This document shows, one piece after another, positions 42,901-54,900 of a DNA stretch of 64,000 nucleotides. The notes under the pieces were generated by a model. That model was not told the DNA's origin and ran no database searches. It worked only from the letters and a program-made list of their open reading frames with translations. A program made the position numbers and the translations under genes. Within the stretch, counting starts at the first letter, position 1. Each line of letters opens with the position of its first letter. Origin of the DNA: Anastrepha obliqua (taxonomy: Eukaryota > Arthropoda > Insecta > Diptera > Tephritidae); assembly GCF_027943255.1 (NCBI RefSeq), contig NC_072895.1:20744001-20808000 (forward strand). The letters are read 5' to 3'.

Positions 42901-45900
42901 TTGTTTTAAAAGTTGTTTTGAAAATAAAGCTGCCGTTTTGGATATGGTTTTTAACATAACCAAAAAAGATAATCAAAATATCCAATTCTCATACATTCAC
43001 AATCGCGTGAATGAACTGTAAACCCACTGAGTAACCTTTTAGCCAAATTCCAGTACAAGAAATTCCTTTCGCTGGAAATTTCCCACATCTCAATGAATTT
43101 GGCGCCGAGACGAATGGCACTGCTCGCTTTTCCTTTCTGAATTGTTTTCGAGTACAAGTTGAACTTTGAAAGATGACACTACAGTTGTCGGAAAATCGTG
43201 CGTGTTTTTTTTAATAAATTATATCTTCATCTCTGCCTCCCCCACCCTTAAACTTGAAGCGAGATGTTGAATTTAATCTAAATACGACGCTTAAGAAACA
43301 CCCTCTTACCGCCTTTAAGTGGATACCAAAGCTTATCGCAGTGCCTAAAATTTGTGAAAGCGGCAGTAAATACTTTGTGTGATTCAATTAAAATCGTTAA
43401 GTTATTTGATTTTTGTTTGGTCCATATTTTGATGAATACTCCTATGTTATTGCCCTCGGTCACTCGTGCGCGTAGTGTGCATACATACAATCGCACCCAC
43501 GTACATGTCGCGCTATGCTGGTTTTCGGATTCAACTCCTTTCTATGCATATTAAAATAATTATCGATTAAATAAACTGCTGGCCACTGTGAAAGTGAGCA
43601 ACCTAGGCTCGCATACATAGAAATCGGCCTTACTCAATTCACCCAAACTGTGTACGCACTTTGAATACCATTTTTGTGGACGGTATGGATTTCACCAAAT
43701 TCATGAATAAATTTAATGAAATTGAACGTTCGCTTTCACCAACCTCTGCGTTGCGTTTAAGTTTTGACAACATTTCTCCGGAAAGCGAAGAGCCTGATGC
43801 TAATAAACGCCTCTGGGGCGTGCCAGTGCCTCCATTTGTGTCTGATAAAGTTGTTTCGTGGATTGAAGAAGAGTTTAATGAGCCGCCAATCTTTTATAAT
43901 GGCAATGCAGTGATACGAAAGGTTTGTACCAAGCATTATTTAATATTTATATTCTACTAGATTTTGCACGCGGCGCCCACCCGCATAGTGTTTTTCATTT
44001 AGCCTATCACAAGTGGAGTTAAACCATTTTTTGTCTAAACTATTCCAACATCTGTTCAATCGTTCTTCTCTGGATCGATCTAAGCCTGCCTTTTTGCTAA
44101 ATATCTGCAGTATAAAATTTCAAATGTTATCTTAACCCTTCGTTGACCGGCCGGATCTGGCCATATTTGCTTTTCGACTTTCGATGCGAATTTAAGGGGT
44201 TACATACATAGGGGTAGGGGTTACAACGTATATACATATATACAGGGTTGGCAATATTAAACTGACCCATTGAGTAACCCTATAACTTTTTACTGTAATT
44301 TGAAATCTAAGGTTTACGTCAACAAGCCAAAGACACTAGGCGCACTTAAGGCCAATATCCGACAGGAAATAGCCGCCATATCGGCCGAGACGCTGGCCAA
44401 AACTATGGAAAACGCCGAAAAACAGGCACATTACGCTATACGAGCTAAGGGCGACCACTTGCGCGATATCATATTCAAAAAGTGATGTAAACGAATCTCC
44501 TTGAACTTAATTAAATGTTTTTCACAATGAAACACAAAAAAATGTTTCTTTTTCCATATTTTTTTAATAATCACATGGGTCAGTTTAATATGGCCAACCC
44601 TGTACATACATATATATGTACGTCCAGCAGCGCCAAAAATGCGCCAAAAGAAAAACTGTTTTTTTGAAGGGATAACAATAGAAATAAATATAAAAACAAT
44701 TTTATTCATTGTTGATTAGTACTTAAACTTTTAAATTTATTTCAAAAATTCTTTAGAAAAATTAGTACACAAACAATCACGTGACCCAAGGTACAATGAA
44801 AAAAAGTTGCTCCACGGTCTGCATCATTTCTGCTTGAAATGTTGTGTTGTTGTAAAAAGTAAAATAATTCTTGTAAAATAAAGTTGTAGTTATAGTCTGT
44901 CGAACCGAATTTTTGGATTTCGAAAAATTTGCAATTTACGGCATTTTAAAAAAAGTATGCGTTTTACGTCATAAATGTCACAATTTAATTAATTTTATAA
45001 ACATTTTTAATAAAAATATCAATATTAAAAAAAACCGCATCAAAAAATACCCTGTCGGAAAAAGTAGTTTCGAAAAAAACGGAACTTAAAATTTAAAGTA
45101 CAGGAGCGCGTGGACCGTTCTCTACCTAGTTAATGGGCTGTAGAAGCTGTAATATTGGGAATTTCCGCATGAAAATTTCACAGTATATTCTTAAGATACT
45201 ATACTTTTGAAATATCAAAAAAAAATATTTCTATTATAGCTCACGACTTGAACTTCTAGGTAGCTTCCTAAAATGTAATTTTCTATCGATTGATGAATAT
45301 AACTTTATAAAACGGATCCTCGAATAGAACAAAAAAAGGCCAGATCCGACCAACCGAAGGTTTTAAAAAAGGTGTACCATGGAGGGTTAATGTGATTGCA
45401 TAAATAACACAGATCTACAAAATTCAATTTTTTTTTTTAGACTAGTTTTTGACATATTTTTGTCTCAAGAAAAAAAATTGAATTTTGTAGACCTGTGTTT
45501 CTGACACATTTTTGGGCTCCAAATACGATTATAGAATCCAAAAGTGGATGGGTTCAAATTTTCTCGAATTGGATTATTTTAAGCCCCTCTTTTCAGATAA
45601 TTTATGTACAAGTGACATTAATTTTGTATTTGGATAACTCTTTTTACTAAAAAAAAACAGTTTAAGTGATGGAAATTTTTATTTTGACCGTTGCGCGCTC
45701 TATTTCTTGTCTGTTTGTAAACAGCAGATGTCTAGATCACAAATCTCAAATATGGCTGACGTACAATGCCATTTGCAAAATTAATAAATCTTCTTAGAGA
45801 GTGATTAATTTTGCGCCGCCTTGAATATTGCGAATATGGCCCAAATCTGTACGGTAATAAGTACGACCATAAATACGACCTTTGGAATATCTCGAACACA

Positions 45901-48900
45901 ACTAGTGGGTACAATTTTTTCAGAAACTTCTTTTTAAGTAGTTAAAATATATCTCGGCACGAACCCAATCTGATAGTTATGCGATTTTTAAAACATTTAA
46001 GCCACAACGCCTACTTCCTTCCAAACCATTTTTTTTCATCCTTAAGCTGCACGGTATATAACTACTTAAAATTCTATCTTCCATAAGAACTGTGCCGAAC
46101 AAGAATACTGAAAACGAAATATTTCTTGTCCAATTTGTCACTGTTTTTTAGTTACAATTTGTTACTTGCTTTATTTTATAAAAATTACAAAAATTCTAAA
46201 TCACATGCTGAATACTCGTAATGTAAAATTTATTAGCCTCACGGGTTAAATGCTAAGCTGATAAGACATATTCCGATGAATAACTAAATCGCACGATACA
46301 ATTTTTTTTTTTTTTTTTTTTCAAACCTTCCCGGGCGCACTCATAACTCACTAACAAGCCAACAAACTTTCATATTTTTTATGTAAGACAGACTAAAGCA
46401 TTCAATGCTGAAAGTTTGTATTCAATCTGATTATCAATTTCCAATCTTGATTGTTTCAAATCTATTTAATTTTTCCAATTCTCAATTCTCTTCCGATATG
46501 GATTATTGTATAGGGTCTATTTTTAGCTGCATGCGAGTTCTCATGAGTTTCTATAACTATGGTTTGACAGCTGAGAATGGCAAACTGTACGGTTCAGTAC
46601 GGATGCGTACCACTCAGTTTCGTAGTGCACCAAACTACGATAATCGAAGAAAACTGATTTTTGAGCAACTTTGGTGCGATTTGTTTCGGATCTTTCATTC
46701 TCTTAGCACAATATTCGTTTTCTGCATACTTACCCGGCCATACATAGCTTAGTTTGCAATTTCAATTCGGTCCAAGTTTTCATTATAAATAAAAATAAAC
46801 TAAGACCCTGTTAGACGGCGACATTTTTACATTTCAACTTACATAATCAATAAATGTAATCGGCTTAGTAATCCCTAGTTATAAATCCAACACTCATCCC
46901 CAGTTTGATTGCAGTTATAAATCTACAATTCACCCCATTTTGATTGTAGTTATAAATCTACAATTCATTATATGTTAAGTTATCAGCCTGCAAATAAAAT
47001 GCATTTTTGTTCATTTCAGTTCTTCACCCATTGTTATTTTAAAATTTATGACAATTTCTATGCAGCTTATCTCGACCAGAAACTTTGTTGTTTCGGTTGA
47101 ACATTCAGTCAACAATTTGCATATTTAAACAAGTTATCACTAATCTCTCATCCTTTGTCAGTGACGAGCTTCCTCCAGTGTGTATGTATGCTTACAATGT
47201 AGCGTTCATACAAACGCAAAGTTGATCAAAGTTTTGTTGGCAGCCTCATTTGGAAGTGATTTAAATTTCAATCACTCTTCTGTAATCTACTGACAAATTA
47301 GCATGACAAATATGTATACTCGCACACATATTTCTAACCACACAACGCTTTTACTTTCGAATGGTAATCGCAATAAGCAAATAAAGCAGAGTATTTTCCC
47401 TGTAGTAGTCCCTTAAATTGCCATATTAAAATCATAAATTACATATTTCTAGTTCATTGGAGTTATTCTGATATTTACTCAAATTTCAGCTTAGAAATGT
47501 GTACTTAAGAGGACCCGCTGGTCTAGAAATTTCAAAAAATCGTTTTTTTCGATATTTCGAAAGTATAGTATATTAAGAATATACTGTGCAATTTTCATGC
47601 GGAAATTCCCAATATTATAGCTTCTACAGCCCATTAACCAGGTAGAGAGCGGTCCGCGCACTCCTGTACCTCAAACTTTAAACTCATTTATCTCGAAACG
47701 ACTTTTTTCGGCACGGCGGGGATGAAAACAAAAAACTATTCAACCGAATCACTTGAAATTTGGATATGTTGTTCACAACATGTATCGCTATCGTCTTTTT
47801 TTTTAAACTAAAAAACTAGTGAAAAAAACCCGATTTTACGAACTTTTTTTTAAAAGTGCGCCATTTTGTCAATTTTTCATTTTTTCTATTTGTTCTAGTT
47901 CCGACCATAATTGCACTCTTTCTGATTAAGAATCTTCTTGAATTTTATGTTTCAGATGAGTAGAAGTCTCGAAATCATCTACGCTGTCCGGGTTCGATTT
48001 TTCGAGAGGGTCATCTTCAGCGGCATTTTTATAATAATAAATATTGTTTCGAAAGCAAAAAAAAAAAATTTTTGTATGCTCTATAAACTTACTAAAGTTG
48101 AAACATCGTTTTTTAAATTTTTAATTGCAAAAAAAAAATCGTGAAAATAGGTGAAATTTTCGTGCTCTAGACCACCGGGTACCCTTAATTTTCTAGTTTA
48201 AATGTAAAATTTTTCTCCATCACTTTATTTACCTAGAAGATAATATTAGTTCCCATATAAATAAATTTTAGCTTTGTTGTGAGGTGACGAGAAAACTATT
48301 AAATTTCATTTTAAAATAAAAATATTTTTTGACATTGACTTCAACAGCATTAGCGGAAAAGTACAGTTACATGTTTTATTTTAAAACAACATCTAGGCGG
48401 ATCTTTTGAAAAACCCTTTACTTCACAAAGCACGTGCGCAAGTTTTAACGAACACTAATAATTACACGAAATTTGGCACAGATGTCAACGACAGTTGTTC
48501 CCACGGCAGTTGACGGAACGATCAGGATTTACATTCTGTCAAAAAAATACCGAGAATTGTTCAATAAAACGCAAAATAATTGTTTAATCATTAAAATTTA
48601 TTTTGTCGCCTTCAAAATAGGCTCCATTCGAAGCAACACACGACACAATATGCCAACGATTAGTCCAGTCAGCCAAGCACCTTTTAAACGCGTTTGAAGA
48701 GATCTGCAGCTCCTTCAGCGAATTCTTCTTAATGACTTCTATTGTGACAATTTAAGTTTTGGGAAAAGCAAAAAGTCACAGCGTGCTAAATCCGGTATAT
48801 GCGGTAGTTGTTCGATGATATTTGTCGATTTTTTGGTAAAAAAACTGTTCACAATATGAGACGGTGCGTTATCAAGGTGCAGGATCCATGAGTTATCTTC

Positions 48901-51900
48901 CCACAAATTGGGCCGTTTCCTGCGCACAGTCTCTTTCAAATGTCGCATAACTTCCAAATAACATTCTTCATTTATCGTAGAACCATTTGAAACGAATTCC
49001 GAGTGCACTACATCAAGATAATCAAAGAAAACGAGTAGCATGACTTTCACTTTTGACCTACTTTGACGTGGTTTTTTGTGTTTCGCCTCATGTGGATAGC
49101 GCCATTAAGCCGCCTGTTGACTGGTTTGCATGTCAAACTCATACCCACCTGTTGTGATGCGCTGAATAAACGTTGGGTCCGAATTCACTTTAGCCACCTT
49201 CTTTCGATGGAGTTTTTGAAAGGAATTCAACTCTCTTGGAACGAGTCGAGCAGCCACGCGTCTCATGTCCAATTGATGGGGTAAAATGTTGCGAATTGAT
49301 TCTTGAAATGCGCTAAGATTACCTCTCTCAAAGTTAAATTATGGTTTTCCAGCACCATTTACTTGACTTTGTAGACGTTTTCATTTGTTGAAGATGTTGA
49401 TGGGTAACCAGGTCGGGGCAAATCTTCCACAACTTCTCGGTCCTCTGCAAAAGTCTTGTATCACTCGTAGAGCGTGTTTTTAGACCCGAGATAAAGCACA
49501 CTCGCCATAGGCTTTCTGCAACATTTTCAAGGATTCACCACACGAAATCCCGTCAAAACACAAAATTTAAAATAAATGTTTTCTTTGATATTTTTTATCC
49601 ATAGTGAAAATCGCAAAGCACACCTTCGGTTGACTGATATAAATAAATGCCAAAAACAAGCTAATTGACAGATCACGCTCACACTCTGCGACACTATAGT
49701 ATAGAGGAGAATTCTACCAACATTACAGCAAAAAATGTAGGCAAATGTGTAATGCGCGCTTTTTAAATGAACAGTTTCCGATATTTTTTTGACAGAATGT
49801 ATATCCTCTCTAAGCTGTTACAACAACAAAAACAACAGAATTACCAATCACGCGTAAAATTTAAATTTAAAAAATTTCACCTTAACTTTTTGTCTTTTGT
49901 TTTGCATTTGAACGAATGGCATATAGATTTCATTGCATTTGCGAATATGAGTGGCATTTTGTTTTTTTGTATAATATATTACGGTGACTACTGGTTACTT
50001 ATTTATTTTCGACCCGAGATTTCGTTATTAAAGATGAACTTTTGCAAAAATTGCCAAAATAAAACAGACTGGCGTCATAAAAATGTTTTTAATGGTGCCA
50101 TCTTTTTGGAAGTTACATCCCTAGCTGACTTCCAGTGAAAACTTGGTGACATTCGGCTCAGTGGAAGCGAAGTTATTGCGTCTAAAGTGTCAGTATGTTT
50201 GTGTTATCGGTACAAAAATGAGTTTCGTACAAAGAGCTAATATCAAATTTTGTTTAAAATCGGTAAAACCTTTACCGAAACACTTGAATTGATAAAAAAA
50301 GTGTATGGCGATGATTGTCTATCTCGTGGCAGAGTTCATAAGTGGTTTACACGTTTCAGAGATATTTGTGAGGACATAAATGACAATGAACGTACGGGCC
50401 GCTCAAAATCAGTAATCACCAAAACCTCCTTCGAAATTGTTTGTAAATTTATCAAAAATGAACCAAAATCATCGTTGAAATTCATGGAATCGGAGTGGAA
50501 TATCTCCAAAACATCGATCTATCGCATTTTAACTGATCAATTCATCATTCGAAAGATCTCATTAAAGGCGGGAGAAAAGACGAGAACTTCCTTTACAACG
50601 AGTCACCGCCCAAAAAATTCCGTTTAGAGAAATCGAAAATCAAGTCGATGCTCATATGTTTTTACGATTCCGAGAGAATTGTCCACAAGCAGTTCATGCC
50701 AACGGGTTAAACTGTCAATGCAATTTTCTATCTTGGCGTTTTGAAGCATCGCATTCGTCGAATTCGCGAAGGGGGAAGCTGCCGCTTATTGCATGATAAT
50801 GCACCATCTCATCAATCCACTTTTTTGACTAGAAATCGCATTTTAACCATCACTAACTCACCGTATTCGCTTGATATGGCTTCCTGTGACTCCTACCTAT
50901 TCGGAAAATTGTATTAGGCCATGAAAGGAAATCGTTTTCCGTTTGAGGCCATCCAAAAGGCTTGTACCGACATCCTGAAAGACATTCCGCTAAATGACCT
51001 GAAATTCGAAGTTATCAGAACAAAGCTCCTGTATTACTAAAAAAGTCAATAAAACCAGGGAAAAAAACCAGGGAAAACAGAAGTAACGGGTGACTTTTTA
51101 GCTATTATCTTTTTAAACAGTTGGTTTAAACAGCTGACGCCCGTTTCGTGTTTTGTTTCACTGTCAAACATCTTCAGTTTGGTCTATAATTTAACCATTA
51201 ACGAACAACGCTTGCAAATCATTGAATTTTATTATAAAAATGCGAGTTCTGTTAAGAAAGTTTATCGCTCGCTTCTTCCATTTTATGGTCAGTTTTATCG
51301 ACCCACTGAAGCGGCTATTCGAGCTATTGTGACTAAATTTAGAACCAAATTTACATTATTGGGCATCAAACCACCAACAGGCTTACGTAGAGTGCGAACT
51401 GAAGAAAATATCGCAGCTGTATCGGCCAGTCTTAATGATGACCATCAATTATCGATTCGTCGCCGTTCGCAGCAATTGGGCCTCTGTTACTCAACAACGT
51501 GGAAAATTTTGCGAAAGGATTTAGGTGTGAAGCCTTTCAAAATACAGCTGGTGCAAGAGTTGAAGCCGAACGACCTACCGCAACGCAGAATTTTTGGTGA
51601 ATGTGCTCTTGGAAAGTTGGCCGAAGATCCACTTTTTTTTCGAAAAATTGTGTTCAGCGACGAAGCTTATTTTTGGATCAATGGGTGCGTAAATAAGCAG
51701 AATTGTCGATTTTGGAGTGAAGATCAGCCAGAAGATTTGCAAGAGCTACCAATGTATCCAAAAAGGTCACAGTTTGGTGCGGTTTATGGGCTGGAAGTAT
51801 TGTTGGACCGTACATGTGGTTTCAGCAAAACGGTGCCACATGCCACACAGCACGCGACTTGGACTTGTTGAGAGGCAAGTTCGGTGAACATTTTATTTCG

Positions 51901-54900
51901 TGTTCGGGACCTGTCAATTGGCCACCCAGATCGTGCGATATAACGCCTTTAGATTATTTTTTGTGGGGCTATGTTAAAGCTCCTGTCTATTCAGACAAGC
52001 CTGCTTCAATGAACGCATTGGAAGACAACATTAAAGCATTTATATGTGAGATACCGGCCGAAACATTGGAAAGAGTATGCCAAAATTGGACTAAGTGGAT
52101 GGACCATTTGAAGCGCAGTCGCGGTCTACATTTACATGAAATAATCTTCAAACATTAAATTATATGCACTGTACTATCGATTTAAATAAAAATTGTATGC
52201 ATTTTTCTGAATTTTAGGTGTGTTTTTTTGAAAAACTTTCCTATAGCTCTTTAAAAAATCACCCTTTATTAGTATAAGTAGTCATAATATTCCTAGGAAT
52301 CTCAATTACCATCATCAATCAGTTTTCAACCATTTGATAAGGCTGGATACAAAAAAAAGATGTATGTTTGTGTGCCTGGTGAATTAAAAGTGTAAGCGAA
52401 TTTTCATAAACGCGTGTCTCTCCAGAAAAAGTGTGTAGTGCGTAGGCATTTTGAACCCTACCTCACCCACCAAAAAAAAAAATATTAAAGTGAATTTACG
52501 AATTTTTTTGATATTGAAAAATTATAAACAAAAAATCAGAAACAGATGAAACTGAAACATTTCAAACTGTGGAAATCTAGGATTGAAAAGTAATGCTGTA
52601 TGTTTGGTGTAGTTGGGTGGAAATATAACTTTATGAGCTTGTTACCTTATTCACGCAAATGTTAATGTGAAGTTAAATTCTATCGAAAACTGCGAATGCA
52701 CTCAATCCAGTTTTCCTCAGAAATTTTGTACCGAAATCGGAAGACAGCTGCCATTCTAGAATGAATTATATTATTTCTGGCCCATGGCGTAGTTTTCAAA
52801 AAAAAAATATCAAGATTTATAGATTGTAAACATTTTTTTAGATAGTGTCATTATCACAATTACTATACCCTTGGTCGATAATAGTCCTGAAAGGCCTCGT
52901 CTACATCCTTTGCAATTCGAAAGTTTGTTTGACCCACAGGATGTGATTTACATAATTTATAATTAATTCGAAATAATCATTTTTGTGCTTGAACAATATG
53001 ACGTACTCTCATTCGCCCAACAGGTCACAACTTGTACAAGCACACACACACATTCATGTGACTATGTATGTGTGTATAACCTCATTCCCTTGATAATGTA
53101 TTGCATTTGCAAATGTCAACAACTGTAATGTCGGCCAAAGTGGTAGCATTTGCATTTTAGTGCCTTTTATAGTTTCTTTGTTCGGTGTTTTTGAATCGTT
53201 GAACTGTTACAAGTGAACGATTTCTATGTGCATCAGTATTTTTTTTTTTTTTGTTTTGTATTTTTTTTTGTAATTCACTTACTTCTCACTTTGCAAAAAA
53301 CCAAAAACAATGAAACAAATTGCAAAGAGAATATGCAAATTCGAGCACTTAAGAGTGGGGATGTAGCGGTAAAATTATTTTACTGCATTAATACACCTTT
53401 GAAGCCAACGGATCATTTCCATTTTGAATTAATACGAAAATGTGTAATAAAAAAGCAATTGATTTTGTGACCTGGTGAATTGTATTTTCTATGAAATATG
53501 TACTAGTTTTCATTAAGTACTTATTCACAAACGCAAAAAACAATACTTTATGCTGACTACGTTAATTTGGATGGTCCAAAGAGTTCGATTACACCGATGT
53601 GGTATAAAAAAAGTGTGGTGTAGCTGGAAAACAGCAACGATTTGGGTTGAAACTTTGCTGAGACTGAATTAAATCAAGTCATTTTTATACTGAAGCTCTT
53701 TAAGGAAGCTACAACACAAGGCGAATCGATTAAAGGGGGTGTTGGTAAATTAGCTGATTTGTTTTTTTTCTTTCGCTGTGCCTATGTGGCTGTCAGCACA
53801 GAATAAAATAAGGCGAATTCATCTTTTGTCTTCCACTTTGCAAATACTTTGCCGTGACAATCAAACGTACAAAACATTGTTTTCGGTCTAGTGCCACCAC
53901 CTTTAATAAATGCGCCTTGGTTACACAACACCTCCTACCAAAAATGACAAAATATCATTGAACCAAATGTCACATATTTGTGTTAATAATTACGTTTGTT
54001 TAAAAAACATAAAAATAAATTTTAACTTTTCTTGAAATTGTTATCGTTCTTTTAAGGCCACCCAAGGTTAACATGCGCCCCTAGTTTCGTGAAGATATCT
54101 CAAGATATACTCTAGTTTTCGTGTAGGCCCATGTGTTGACATTGAGCCCTCTGCTATTCAGCATTCAACGCGGCGCCCCGTGGCGTGACGTTTTAAACTA
54201 TGCTGCGCCTATCTGTTCACCTGGAACCAGTGATTCACAGTGGACGAAGCTACAGACTGCCAAAACACTGCCATTAGGACTGCGACAGGATGTCGTCTGA
54301 TGTACCCACTACAACATCTACATGATGAGGCCCATATGCTCCCTGTAAACTGCTCAGCAAGCAGCTCCTGTTGTTGAACCAGGTCCCGCAGGTCCCACCC
54401 ATGCAGACACCTGCTTGAGCCTGAGCCACCTCCCAGGCATGTCAGGAGGCCCCTCCTTAACCACACGGAGGAGATCCAGGACAAAACAGACCCCCAATTA
54501 CTGGATCGGACAGTGTACAGGCTGACAATTAACGACATTCATCGGAAGACTCTTACCAACTTCTTAAGCTCCCGACCCCCGAATGCCGTCATCGGTGTCC
54601 AACCACCACCCATTGCAAACGAAGAGCTCCAACTTCCCCGAGAGTCCCGTGTAACATTGGCACAATTACGTTCTGGATACTGTAGCAGGTTAAACTCCTA
54701 CCTATCCAGAATCGACTCCGACATACTAAATATAATATATGTCCGGCATGTGAAGACACCCCGCACGACACTAACCACCTTTTCACATGCCCCATCCAAA
54801 CCCACTCATCTAACACCCCTCTGGACCTAACCTGTCGAAACAGCAAGTTTCCTGGGCCTACCGTTAGATGAGCTAGACGAATACGACCGTTGATTACACT

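Noticed and set aside
46405..46752. 115-codon open frame in MTMR intron 1
   Set aside because: No recognisable motif, AT-rich hydrophobic start and no splice or start context; likely chance.
52440..52490. Second LOA-type LINE start (CCCTACCTCACC and A-run)
   Set aside because: Only about 25 bp resemble the complement of the LINE start at 35066; too short to call.
54209..54538. Minus-strand 109-codon frame opposite the Jockey-like fragment
   Set aside because: Shadow of the plus-strand LINE coding sequence.
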